From Brachybacterium faecium DSM 4810 (GTDB taxonomy: Bacteria; Actinomycetota; Actinomycetes; Actinomycetales; Dermabacteraceae): DNA of 64,000 nucleotides. How positions within the stretch are numbered: position 1 is the stretch's first letter; the number at the start of each line of letters is the position of its first letter. A model generated the notes under the pieces. The model was not told the origin of the DNA. It made no database searches and saw nothing but the letters and a program-made list of their open reading frames with translations. Shown one piece after another: positions 15,989 through 23,634 of the stretch. Position numbers and translations under genes: made by a program. The stretch spans positions 3,224,001-3,288,000 of the forward strand of contig CP001643.1 of NCBI GenBank assembly GCA_000023405.1. Direction: 5' to 3'.

Positions 15989-17632
15989 ATGAGTGCAACG
16001 TCCTCTTCCGCCGGCACCGCGGCGCGGAGCGCCGACCGCGGCGCCTTCTCCGGCCGCACCGCGTTCATCTTCGCGGCCATCGGCTCCGCCGTCGGCCTCG
16101 GCAACATCTGGCGCTTCCCGGCCGTCGCCTACGAGAACGGCGGCGGCGCCTTCATCCTGCCGTACCTGGTCGCGCTGCTGACCGCCGGCATCCCGCTGCT
16201 CTTCCTCGACTACGCGATCGGGCACCGCTGGCGCGGCTCCGCCCCCGCCGCCTGGCGCCGCTTCAGGCGCTGGACCGAGTTCATCGGCTGGTGGCAGGTG
16301 CTCATCGCCCTGATCATCGCGCTGTACTACGCGCTGATCCTGGCCTGGGCCACGAACTACACGATCTTCTCGTTCGACCAGCGCTGGGGCGATGACGCGG
16401 ACGGGTTCTTCGGCGAGTACACCCAGGCGCTCGGCGGCGCCGACGTGACGATCTCCTTCGACGTCGTCCCGGCCGTGCTGATCTCCATGATCGTGGTGTG
16501 GCTCGCGGTCATCATCGTCATGGCGCTCGGCGTGCAGAAGGGCATCGCCGCCAGCTCGATCGTCTTCATCCCGCTGCTGCTGGTCATGTTCGTCATCCTC
16601 GTGGTGCGCGCCCTGTTCCTGCCCGGCGCGATCGACGGCCTCGACGCGCTGTTCACGCCGAACTGGGGCGCGCTGCTGGATCCGGCCGTGTGGATCGCGG
16701 CCTACGGCCAGATCTTCTTCTCGCTGTCCGTCGCCTTCGGCATCATGCTCACCTACGCCTCCTACCTGAAGAAGAAGACGGACCTCACCGGCTCCGGCCT
16801 GGTGGTCGGCTTCGCGAACTCCGGCTTCGAGATCCTGTGCGGCATCGGCGTGTTCTCCGCGCTGGGCTTCATGGCGCAGGCGCAGGGCGTCGCGATCGAC
16901 GAGGTCGTCACGGACGGCGTGGGGCTCGCCTTCATCGCCTTCCCGACCATCATCAGCGAGGCGCCCGCGGGCGCTCTGATCGGGGTGCTGTTCTTCGGCT
17001 CGCTCGTGCTGGCGGGCTTCACCTCCCTGATCTCGATCGTCGAGGTGGTCATCGCCGCGATCCAGGACAAGTTCGGCCTGGCCCGCGTCCCCGCGACCCT
17101 GTGGGTGTGCCTCCCCCTCGCCGTGGTCTCCGTCGCCCTGTTCTCGACCACGATGGGCCTGCCGCTGCTGGACGTGATGGATAAGTGGGTCAACGAGTAC
17201 GGCATCGTCGCAGCCGCCCTGGTCTCCACGATCGTGGTCACCTACGTGGTGCGGGGCCTGCCCACGCTGCGCGATCACCTCAACCACCAGGGCACCTTCC
17301 GGATCCGGACCTGGTGGCTGGTGTGCGTCGGGGGGATCGCTCCGATCGTGCTGGGCACCTCGCTCGTGCTCAGCACGATCGAGCTGCTCACGGCCGACGA
17401 CACCTACAGCGGGTACCCGGGCTGGTTCGTGTTCGTCTTCGGCTGGCTGATGGCCATCGGCCTGGTCGTCATCGCGATCGGCCTGTCGCTGATCCCCTGG
17501 CCCACCGGCTCGAACCTGTTCAAGGACGACTCCGACGGCGACCCGATCGCCCCCGAGGTCGTCGCCGGCCAGGGCCTCGACCCCGCGCCCGGGGCGGCCA
17601 CGCCCCACGAGCTGCGCTCGGCGCCGCGGTGA
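15989..17632 (+). CDS. metP: sodium-dependent methionine/alanine importer, NSS family
   Basis: A 547-residue member of the neurotransmitter:sodium symporter (SLC6/LeuT) family. Seen: helix 1 motif FAAIGSAVGLGNIWRFP with the Na+ and substrate-binding unwound segment, YENGGGAFILPYL (helix 2 start), AYGQIFFSLSVAFGIMLTYASY for helix 6 and the following loop, and 11-12 helices overall. The assignment to the MetP branch rests on the small MetS-like gene 218 bp downstream, the known partner subunit in Corynebacterium-type MetPS. CCGGAGG precedes ATG 15989. The stop codon lies inside the first unit of a 9-bp tandem repeat. Confidence 0.88.
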   Translation: MSATSSSAGTAARSADRGAFSGRTAFIFAAIGSAVGLGNIWRFPAVAYENGGGAFILPYLVALLTAGIPLLFLDYAIGHRWRGSAPAAWRRFRRWTEFIGWWQVLIALIIALYYALILAWATNYTIFSFDQRWGDDADGFFGEYTQALGGADVTISFDVVPAVLISMIVVWLAVIIVMALGVQKGIAASSIVFIPLLLVMFVILVVRALFLPGAIDGLDALFTPNWGALLDPAVWIAAYGQIFFSLSVAFGIMLTYASYLKKKTDLTGSGLVVGFANSGFEILCGIGVFSALGFMAQAQGVAIDEVVTDGVGLAFIAFPTIISEAPAGALIGVLFFGSLVLAGFTSLISIVEVVIAAIQDKFGLARVPATLWVCLPLAVVSVALFSTTMGLPLLDVMDKWVNEYGIVAAALVSTIVVTYVVRGLPTLRDHLNHQGTFRIRTWWLVCVGGIAPIVLGTSLVLSTIELLTADDTYSGYPGWFVFVFGWLMAIGLVVIAIGLSLIPWPTGSNLFKDDSDGDPIAPEVVAGQGLDPAPGAATPHELRSAPR

Positions 17633-17664
17633 CCACGGTGATCACGGTGATCACGGTGATCACG
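17629..17664. repeat. tandem GTGATCACG repeat after metP
   Basis: Four 9-bp units: one GTGACCACG (containing the metP stop) and three identical GTGATCACG units, followed by decayed units to about 17690. Each unit holds the palindrome TGATCA. It lies between metP and metS. It may be a binding-site array or a slippage-prone minisatellite. Confidence 0.8.
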
Positions 17665-17849
17665 GTGCCGAGGTGATCAGGGTGCCGCGCCCGGGACGCT
17701 CCCCGGGTGCGGCACGAACCGCCCGCTCGACCGACCTCTCGGTCCTCTCCGTCCCCTTCATCCGTTCCTCCCCCTCCGTTTTCTCCGCCCGCTCCCTTCC
17801 CGCCCACAGTTCCCGCCGTCGTCTCCGTTCCCTCCCGTCAGGAGTGACC

Positions 17850-17960
17850 ATGTCCGTCTCCGCCATCGTCATGATGTCCGTCGCGATCCTCACCGTCTGG
17901 GGCGGCCTCGTCGCCGCCATCGTCAACATCGCCCGCCACCCCGAGGCCAAGGACGACTGA
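17850..17960 (+). CDS. metS: methionine/alanine importer small subunit, MetS-like
   Basis: A 36-residue membrane peptide with one hydrophobic helix (AIVMMSVAILTVWGGLVAAI, about residues 5-24) and a charged tail ending ARHPEAKDD. The sequence and position match the small subunits required by MetP-type NSS transporters in actinobacteria. CAGGAG lies 5 bases before the ATG; an in-frame GTG at 17844 overlaps that ribosome site and is less likely. The 217-bp gap after metP carries a repeat, so the pair may be co-transcribed or separately expressed. Confidence 0.88.
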   Translation: MSVSAIVMMSVAILTVWGGLVAAIVNIARHPEAKDD

Positions 17961-18121
17961 CCCCGCGCCTCCGGGCCGGTCCCGGGGTGCCGGGCCCCGG
18001 GGTGCAGGCTGGGCTGCCCCGCGGCAGCTCCGCACCGCGCTCCTCCCGAGCCCGCGCTCGGCCCGCGCTCGGCCCGCACCCACGCCCGCGCCCGGCCCAG
18101 GACCGCTCTGCGGCGAGCAAT

Positions 18122-18276
18122 TGTGCGCTGTGCACCGATGCGTCCTTCTCGGACCGGTGCACAGCGCACAGTGGCGTTCGCGGCCCGGTGCTCAGCACGT
18201 CCCACCTCACCGCAACCGGTGCACAGCGCACAGTTACGTTCGCGGCCCGGTGCTCAGCACGTCCCGCCTCACCGCC
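18122..18276. repeat. palindromic repeat copy A with 62-bp tandem duplication
   Basis: A perfect 16-bp inverted repeat, TGTGCGCTGTGCACCG at 18122-18137 with its complement at 18155-18170, and a 17-base loop. The right arm plus downstream sequence is then duplicated in tandem: 18153-18214 and 18215-18276 agree at 58 of 62 positions. Related palindromes occur at 19644-19708 (copy B) and 26701-26760 (copy C), so this is a dispersed intergenic family. It lies in the 394-bp gap between metS and the DUF559-type gene; the rest of that gap is CGCTCGGCCC-rich and holds nothing else recognised. Confidence 0.85.
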
Positions 18277-18354
18277 GTTCCTCCCCATCGCGCGTCATCC
18301 ACATCTCGGCGGCCGGCCCGGCGCCGTCGTGTCCCGCGGCCCTAGCGTCCGGGC

Positions 18355-19494
18355 ATGCGCGCCACCCAGATCCCTCGCGGAGCACTGCTCTCCCGCCGCC
18401 GGTGGCGCGAGCTCGGGGTCTCCTCGGACCGTCTGTGCGGCCCGCAGTTCGAGACGCTCCTGCCCGGCCACCTCACCCCGCGCGCCGCGCCGGCCTCATT
18501 CGAGGAGATGCTGCGGGTGCTGCAGACCGAGCTCGTCCCCGGCGCCGTCCTCAGCCATACGACGGCAGCCGTCCTCTACGGCGTGCCGGTGCCGGCGAGC
18601 GCGGACGACGGCGTCGGCCTGCTGCTGCGCCGCTGGGACGTCCATGGCCGGCACCGTCTGAGCCTGTTCTCGCTCCGCGATGATCCCGACGCCCCTCCGC
18701 GGGCGAGCCGCGCCACCGATCTGCCGCCCGAGGCTCTCGAGCTCCGCCGTCCGCACGTGCACATCCGCATCCCTCCCGGACGGCAGGCCCGGGCGGGCCC
18801 GCACGTGACCGTGCACAGGATGGCCCGCGCGGAGACCCGCGTGCTGCGCGGACTCACCCTCTCCGCCCCACGCGAGATGCTGCTCGAACTCGCGGTCACG
18901 CTGGAGCACGACGAGCTGGTCATCGCGATCGATCACCTCCTCGGCCCCCGCGGCCCCTTCGGTCCCCAGGACCGCGATGCGCTGCAGGAGACGCTGGTGC
19001 CGCTGGCCGGTCGGCGGGGGTACCGCGCGCTGGTCCGCGCCGTGGAGGACGCTCGCGAGGGCGTCGAGTCGCCGGGCGAGACCCGCACCCGGCTGCTGCT
19101 CAGCCGTGCCGGCTTCCCCGAACCCGCGCTCAACCTGCGGGTTCGCGTGCCGTCCGATGCGCGCACGCGCCGTCTCGACCTCGCCTACGAGGATCTGAGA
19201 GTGGCCATCGAGTACGACGGGGACGTCCACCGCAGCCGTGGGGCGTGGAGGGAGGATCAGGCCCGGCGGGACTCCCTCGAGTCGATGGGCTGGACCTTCC
19301 GCCGGCTCACCGCCGCCGACATCCGCGCCCCCGGACGCTTCCTGGACGCGCTGCGGCGCACCTTCCTCCGGCTCGGAGCCGATGCCCCCGCACCGGACGC
19401 ATGGCGCGGCACAGCGGGGGCGGAGCTGTCGCGTCCGCGCCCCCGACCGGCTCCCCACCCCAGGCCACGCCCCCGAACCCGGCCTCGACCGTGA
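18355..19494 (+). CDS. DUF559/VSR-like endonuclease-domain protein
   Basis: A 379-residue protein of an actinobacterial family with a C-terminal DUF559 domain related to very-short-patch-repair endonucleases (PD-(D/E)xK fold). Seen: an N-terminal segment with GALLSRRRWRELGVSSDRL like the winged-helix start of AbiEi-type antitoxins, SHTTAAVLYGVPVP, then SPGETRTRLLLSRAGFPEP and RRLDLAYEDLRVAIEYDGDVHR (about 272-298), where Asp, Glu and Asp form a plausible metal site, and RDSLESMGWTFRRLTAADI. The tail after about 345 is Pro/Arg repeats. A TAGCGT hexamer 7 bases before the ATG and no ribosome site suggest a leaderless start. Cellular role unknown. Palindromic repeats flank the gene. Confidence 0.75.
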   Translation: MRATQIPRGALLSRRRWRELGVSSDRLCGPQFETLLPGHLTPRAAPASFEEMLRVLQTELVPGAVLSHTTAAVLYGVPVPASADDGVGLLLRRWDVHGRHRLSLFSLRDDPDAPPRASRATDLPPEALELRRPHVHIRIPPGRQARAGPHVTVHRMARAETRVLRGLTLSAPREMLLELAVTLEHDELVIAIDHLLGPRGPFGPQDRDALQETLVPLAGRRGYRALVRAVEDAREGVESPGETRTRLLLSRAGFPEPALNLRVRVPSDARTRRLDLAYEDLRVAIEYDGDVHRSRGAWREDQARRDSLESMGWTFRRLTAADIRAPGRFLDALRRTFLRLGADAPAPDAWRGTAGAELSRPRPRPAPHPRPRPRTRPRP

Positions 19495-19555
19495 GCGTGC
19501 CCCCGGGGCACGGGGTGAGGGCCGGGGGCGCGCGCCCCCGGCGAGGTCGAGCAGC

Positions 19556-19643
19556 GAGCGGCGGGTGGCAGGCCGCGAGTGGCGAGCGGCGCGTGGCGGG
19601 CCGCGTGTGGCGAATGGCGGGTGGCGGGTGGCGGGCGCTGCGC
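19556..19643. repeat. degenerate GTGGCG tandem repeats
   Basis: Runs of GTGGCGGGTGGCG and variants (GTGGCGAGCG, GTGGCGAATG) with a period of about 7-10 bases, directly left of palindrome copy B. No gene is supported in the 355-bp gap 19495-19849. Confidence 0.6.
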
Positions 19644-19708
19644 GTGGCAGATGTGCGGTGTGCACCGGTGACGCCGCCCTGCACCGGTGCAGAACGCACA
19701 ACTGCCAC
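19644..19708. repeat. palindromic repeat copy B
   Basis: Inverted repeat with arms 19652-19667 (TGTGCGGTGTGCACCG) and 19685-19700, extended outward by GTGGCAG (19644-19650) pairing with CTGCCAC (19702-19708). That gives a 24-position stem with a few mismatches. The right flank AACTGCCACGAG is identical to that of copy C at 26.7 kb. It lies between the DUF559-type gene and the 3' end of ecfT. Confidence 0.8.
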
Positions 19709-19849
19709 GAGACGTCCGCGTGCGCGGTGCGCGAGGGCGGACGACGCGGCGCCGGCCGGGCGAACCCCGGCAGGACGGCGCCGGCTGGCGAGGCCGGGCG
19801 ACGCAGCCCCGGCCGCGGCGCCGGGCAGGTCCGCGCCGGCGCCGCGGGG

Positions 19850-20674
19850 TCAGCCGGCGGCGGCCAGCTGCCCGCCGGTCCAGAACGCCCCGGCCACAGC
19901 GAGCACCGTCACGGCCACCACGCCCACGTCCCTCGCGGTGACCCGCAGATAGGCGAGTCGCAGCGAGCGGCCGACGGGGTTCGAGGCGCCGTAGGTGAAG
20001 CCGCGCGTCTCGAGCGCCTCCACCGTGGTGCGCACGTTCTTGGCGGTGTTGAGCATGATCGGGTAGAACGCGGTGACGGCGAGGACGCACCACTGCCACA
20101 CCACGCGCCACCCCAGCAGCCCGGGCCGCTCTGCCGGGGCGTGCCGCAGCCGCTGCCCCTCGAAGACGGTCACGTACTCGTCCACCAGGATCGGCAGCAT
20201 GCGGTAGCCGTAGCTCACCCCGAAGGCCAGCAGCTCGGGGGCGCGGAACCACAGCAGGGCGTCGGAGAGCTTCTCCGGGTCCAGGGAGACGAACGCCGCC
20301 ATCGACGCCATCGAGACCGCGCCGAGCTTGAGGTTCAGCTCGGCGAGGGCGGCGAGCGTGTCGAGGTTCCCGCCGAACAGGAAGGACGCCGCGAACAGTC
20401 CCACCACGTTGCCGAGCAGGCCGAACAGGAACAGGCCCAGCACGAGCGGTCCCACCCGGGCGAGCACCACGGAGATGGCGCCGAGGGCGAAGAGCATCGC
20501 GAGCACGGTCACGTCGTGGGTGAGCCAGGGCGCGATGGCCATGACCAGGTACCACGCCAGCACCATGCGCGGGTCCATGCGGGAGAACAGCCCGCCGCGG
20601 GTGGAGTAGGCGGTGCGCAGCAGCTCGAGGCGCACCCAGTCGACGCTGAGCACGTCACGGGTCTTGCGGGACAT
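19850..20674 (-). CDS. ecfT: ECF transporter transmembrane component EcfT
   Basis: A 274-residue membrane scaffold subunit of an energy-coupling factor importer. It couples the ATPases to the substrate-binding S component. Seen: five to six hydrophobic helices, an N-terminal RMDPRMVLAWYLVMAI segment, GVSYGYRMLPILVDEYVTVFEGQRLR, and the ATPase-contact motif ETRGFTYGA near residue 226 corresponding to the second A-R-G coupling motif of the family. Its ATG shares one base with the stop of the fused ATPase gene (TGATG at 20672-20676), so it is the last gene of the ecfS-A-T operon. A palindromic repeat lies beyond its 3' end. Confidence 0.88.
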   Translation of the reverse strand: MSRKTRDVLSVDWVRLELLRTAYSTRGGLFSRMDPRMVLAWYLVMAIAPWLTHDVTVLAMLFALGAISVVLARVGPLVLGLFLFGLLGNVVGLFAASFLFGGNLDTLAALAELNLKLGAVSMASMAAFVSLDPEKLSDALLWFRAPELLAFGVSYGYRMLPILVDEYVTVFEGQRLRHAPAERPGLLGWRVVWQWCVLAVTAFYPIMLNTAKNVRTTVEALETRGFTYGASNPVGRSLRLAYLRVTARDVGVVAVTVLAVAGAFWTGGQLAAAG

Positions 20675-22599
20675 CAGCGCACCTCCGGGTGGGCAGAGTC
20701 GGAGACGGCAGGGCCAGAAAAGGCAGGGTCAGAAAAGGCGGGGCCGGAAAAGGCGGTGTCGGAGACGGCGGGGCCGGAAAGGGCGGTGTCGGAGACGGCG
20801 GGATCGGTGCAGGTGGCGCTCGCCCGGGCCGGGCCGGGCAGCCAGGCGCGCAGCTCCGCGGCGGTCAGGGGCAGCGGGTCGAGGCCGAGCTCGAGCGCGA
20901 TGCGGGCGGCCTGCGGCGGGACCAGCCGGGCCTGCGCGGTGACCCCCGGGTGGGAGAAGAGCTCGCGGGGGCTGACGTCGGCGAGCACCGCGCCCTGGTC
21001 GAGCACGAGCACCCGGCTCGCCCAGGTGGCGACGAGCTCCATGTCGTGGGTGGCGACCACGGCGCAGCGCACCGTGTCGGACAGGGCCGCGAGCATGGCG
21101 GTGACGTCGTCGCGGGAGCGGATGTCGAGGCTCGAGGTGGGCTCGTCCAGCAGCAGGAGGCTGGGCCGCATCGCCAGGCCGATGCCGAGGGTGGCGCGGC
21201 GCTGCTGCCCGCCGGAGAGGGAGCGGCCGTCGCGGTCGGCGAGCGCGGCCAGCCCCACCTCGTCGATGATGCGGTCCACGATCTCCTCGGTGTCGGGCCG
21301 GCGCCGTCCGCGCGGGAACAGGGCGATGTCCTCGCGCACGGTGTCCTTGAGGAACATCTGCTGGGGGTGCTGGTAGAGGTAGGAGACGTGGTCGGCCAGG
21401 CGGGCGGCGGAGCGGCTGCGGGTGTCGATGCCGTCCACGGTGACGGTGCCGCTGCGGGGCACGATCAGGCCGGTCAGCAGCTTCATCAGGGTGGTCTTGC
21501 CGGCGCCGTTGGTGCCCACCAGCGCGACCCGCTCCCCGTCGTGCAGCTCGAGGTCGAGGTCATCGAGCACGGTGGACAGACCGCCGCCGACGGACCGGTA
21601 CCCGTGGGTGACGCCGCGCAGCGAGGCGACCACCTCGTCGGCCGCGACCGGGGGCTCGGGCTGTGCCGTCGGCCGCGGCCGGGTGAGCAGCAGCGGTCGC
21701 AGCGCCCGGGCCGCGCTCGGCACGTCGAGGGCGACGGGCCGGGCACCGGCGGCGGCGCTGAGCGCGACCGCATCGGGGGCGGGCACGCCGTGCTCGGCGA
21801 GATCGGCGTGGCGGTCCATCGCCTCCTGCACGGGCAGGTGCCAGACGGGCGCGCCGTCGGCCATCAGCACCACCGAGCTGGCGAACTCGGCGATGAACTC
21901 GGCGTGATGCTCGATGGTGATCACGGTGATGCCGTGGCGCTGGTTCAGCTCGCGCAGCCGCAGGTAGATCTCGCGGGCGCGGGCGGGGTCGAGCTCGGCG
22001 ACCGGTTCGTCGACCACGATCACCTCGGGGCGCAGGGCGAGCACCGCGGCGAGGGCGACGAGGTGGGACTGCCCGCCGGAGAGCTGCCACACGAAGTGGT
22101 CGCGCAGGTGGGCGATGCCGAGCTGGGCGAGCGCCTCCTCGGTGCGCTCGCGGTGGTCGGCGTGGCCGAAGTTCAGCGGACCGAAGGCGACCTCGTCGCG
22201 GACCGTCGGCCGCACCAGCTGGTTCTGGAAGTCCTGGTAGACGTAGCCGACGCGGCTGGAGAGCTCCGCGACCGAGGAGTCCCAGGTGTCCACGCCGCCC
22301 ACGTGCACGCTGCCGGCGAAGTCGCCGTTCCAGTAGTGCGGGACCAGTCCGTTGAAGGTCTTGCACAGGGTGGTCTTCGCGGAGCCGTTGCCGCCGACCA
22401 CCGCCACGAAGTCGCCCCGCTCGATCGTGAGGTCGACGTTGCGCAGCGTGTCGCGGTCGGTGCCCGGGTAGCGGAAGGACAGGTCCTTCACGACGATCGC
22501 CGGCGCGGCGGCCGACGGGGCGCCCGCGGGGGCGGCGGACGAGGCGGTCGTCGGGGTGGTCGTCGACGCGGGGCGGGTGGTGGGGGTGGCGGTCTGCAC
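20674..22599 (-). CDS. ecfA: ECF transporter fused ATPase (EcfA-EcfA')
   Basis: A 641-residue protein with two ABC ATPase domains in one chain. Domain 1 (about 35-270): Walker A GGNGSAKTT, where Ala replaces the usual Gly before Lys, Q-loop YQDFQNQ, signature LSGGQ, Walker B VIVVDEP, switch His in IEHHAEF. Domain 2 (about 335-560): canonical GTNGAGKTT, YQHPQQMFL, LSGGQQRR, LLLLDEPTSSLD, ATHDME. The C-terminal ~40 residues are a 5-residue tandem repeat (P-A-V/F-S-D/G) from a 15-bp minisatellite at 20697-20812. GTG 22599 is preceded by CAGGAG at 7 bases. Sits between the S component and EcfT. Confidence 0.88.
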   Translation of the reverse strand: MQTATPTTRPASTTTPTTASSAAPAGAPSAAAPAIVVKDLSFRYPGTDRDTLRNVDLTIERGDFVAVVGGNGSAKTTLCKTFNGLVPHYWNGDFAGSVHVGGVDTWDSSVAELSSRVGYVYQDFQNQLVRPTVRDEVAFGPLNFGHADHRERTEEALAQLGIAHLRDHFVWQLSGGQSHLVALAAVLALRPEVIVVDEPVAELDPARAREIYLRLRELNQRHGITVITIEHHAEFIAEFASSVVLMADGAPVWHLPVQEAMDRHADLAEHGVPAPDAVALSAAAGARPVALDVPSAARALRPLLLTRPRPTAQPEPPVAADEVVASLRGVTHGYRSVGGGLSTVLDDLDLELHDGERVALVGTNGAGKTTLMKLLTGLIVPRSGTVTVDGIDTRSRSAARLADHVSYLYQHPQQMFLKDTVREDIALFPRGRRRPDTEEIVDRIIDEVGLAALADRDGRSLSGGQQRRATLGIGLAMRPSLLLLDEPTSSLDIRSRDDVTAMLAALSDTVRCAVVATHDMELVATWASRVLVLDQGAVLADVSPRELFSHPGVTAQARLVPPQAARIALELGLDPLPLTAAELRAWLPGPARASATCTDPAVSDTALSGPAVSDTAFSGPAFSDPAFSGPAVSDSAHPEVR

Positions 22600-22643
22600 G
22601 GGGCTGCTCCTGGAGGTGGAGGGGTGGCGGTCAGGAGAGGCGG

Positions 22644-23573
22644 TCAGGCCCGTTCTGCGGCATCCCGCGCCTTCTGCGACAGGCGGAACAGCAGCAGCGA
22701 CAGCCCCAGCACCAGCCCGATCGCGAGCACCGAGACCACCAGGAACCAGTCGCCGAAGAGGTCCAGGAAGTCGGGTTCGAAGGCTCCGGCGGAGACGTCG
22801 AACGCCTCGAGGAACGCGAAGCCGAAGCTCGCCACCGACAGCAGCAGCATGGCGCCGAGGAACAGCGGGGTGCGGGGCGCGCGGCCGGGGACCGGTTCGC
22901 CGGGCACGCGCGGCCGCATGCCCATCAGCGGCTCGATCTTCCCGTGCAGGGCGGGGATCAGCCACAGGGCGGGGATCGCGCCGAGCAGGATCCCGGACAT
23001 CAGCACGTCCACGCCGAGGCCCAGCGCCTCCAGCGCCAGCATCGACTCGGGCAGGCCGGCGACGAACTCGGCGTCCTCGACGCCGATCCACACCTTCGAC
23101 AGGTCCACCACCGCGGAGAGGATCTTGTCCACCAGCACCAGCACGATCGCGCCGAGCACGATCTGCGGGCGCGAGCGCGGGGAGCGGATCAGGGAGCCGG
23201 CGATGTAGACGGCGAGGAACATCTGCAGGTAGCCCTCGACCTCGGCGAGGCCGGAGAAGTCGCCCATCAGCAGGTCGGTGAACACGATCTCGCCGAGCGG
23301 GGCGCCGAGCGCGGCCCACAGCGGGGAGAACAGGGCCGCGATCGTCAGGGGCACGAACACCATATAGGCGACGGAGACGTCGACCGGGCCGATCGAGGCG
23401 TCCGGGATGATCTCCAGGATGATGTTCGACAGCCCGAACAGGGACATCGACAGCACGAAGATCATCAGCTTCTGGGAGGTGGACAGGTCGAGGCGGCGGG
23501 CGCCGTCGACGGCGCCGCGCAGGGTGCCGCGGCGTTCGTCCTCGGCGGGGCGGGGCGGGATCTGGGTGGACAT
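22644..23573 (-). CDS. ECF transporter S component (substrate-binding membrane subunit)
   Basis: A 309-residue membrane protein with six to eight helices, encoded directly upstream of the ECF ATPase and scaffold genes. Seen: a first helix KLMIFVLSMSLFGLSNIILE, VAYMVFVPLTIAALFSPLWAALGAPLGEIVFTDL reminiscent of the helix 1-3 region of S components, and a longer C-terminal half with two further helices about 235-295. It is larger than classical S proteins (about 180-220 residues). The ligand is unknown; position makes the S role likely, and the twin-HAD phosphatase encoded just before suggests a phosphorylated vitamin, nucleoside or sugar-like compound (inference). Confidence 0.75.
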   Translation of the reverse strand: MSTQIPPRPAEDERRGTLRGAVDGARRLDLSTSQKLMIFVLSMSLFGLSNIILEIIPDASIGPVDVSVAYMVFVPLTIAALFSPLWAALGAPLGEIVFTDLLMGDFSGLAEVEGYLQMFLAVYIAGSLIRSPRSRPQIVLGAIVLVLVDKILSAVVDLSKVWIGVEDAEFVAGLPESMLALEALGLGVDVLMSGILLGAIPALWLIPALHGKIEPLMGMRPRVPGEPVPGRAPRTPLFLGAMLLLSVASFGFAFLEAFDVSAGAFEPDFLDLFGDWFLVVSVLAIGLVLGLSLLLFRLSQKARDAAERA

Positions 23574-23634
23574 GGTGTGCTCCTCGCGGTGCGGGCGGGA
23601 CGGGGTGGGCAGGAAGCGGCGGGGCGGAGACGGG

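Noticed and set aside
18122-18276. CRISPR-like array
   Set aside because: Only three arm occurrences, with palindromic arms and a 62-bp tandem duplication instead of repeat-spacer units.
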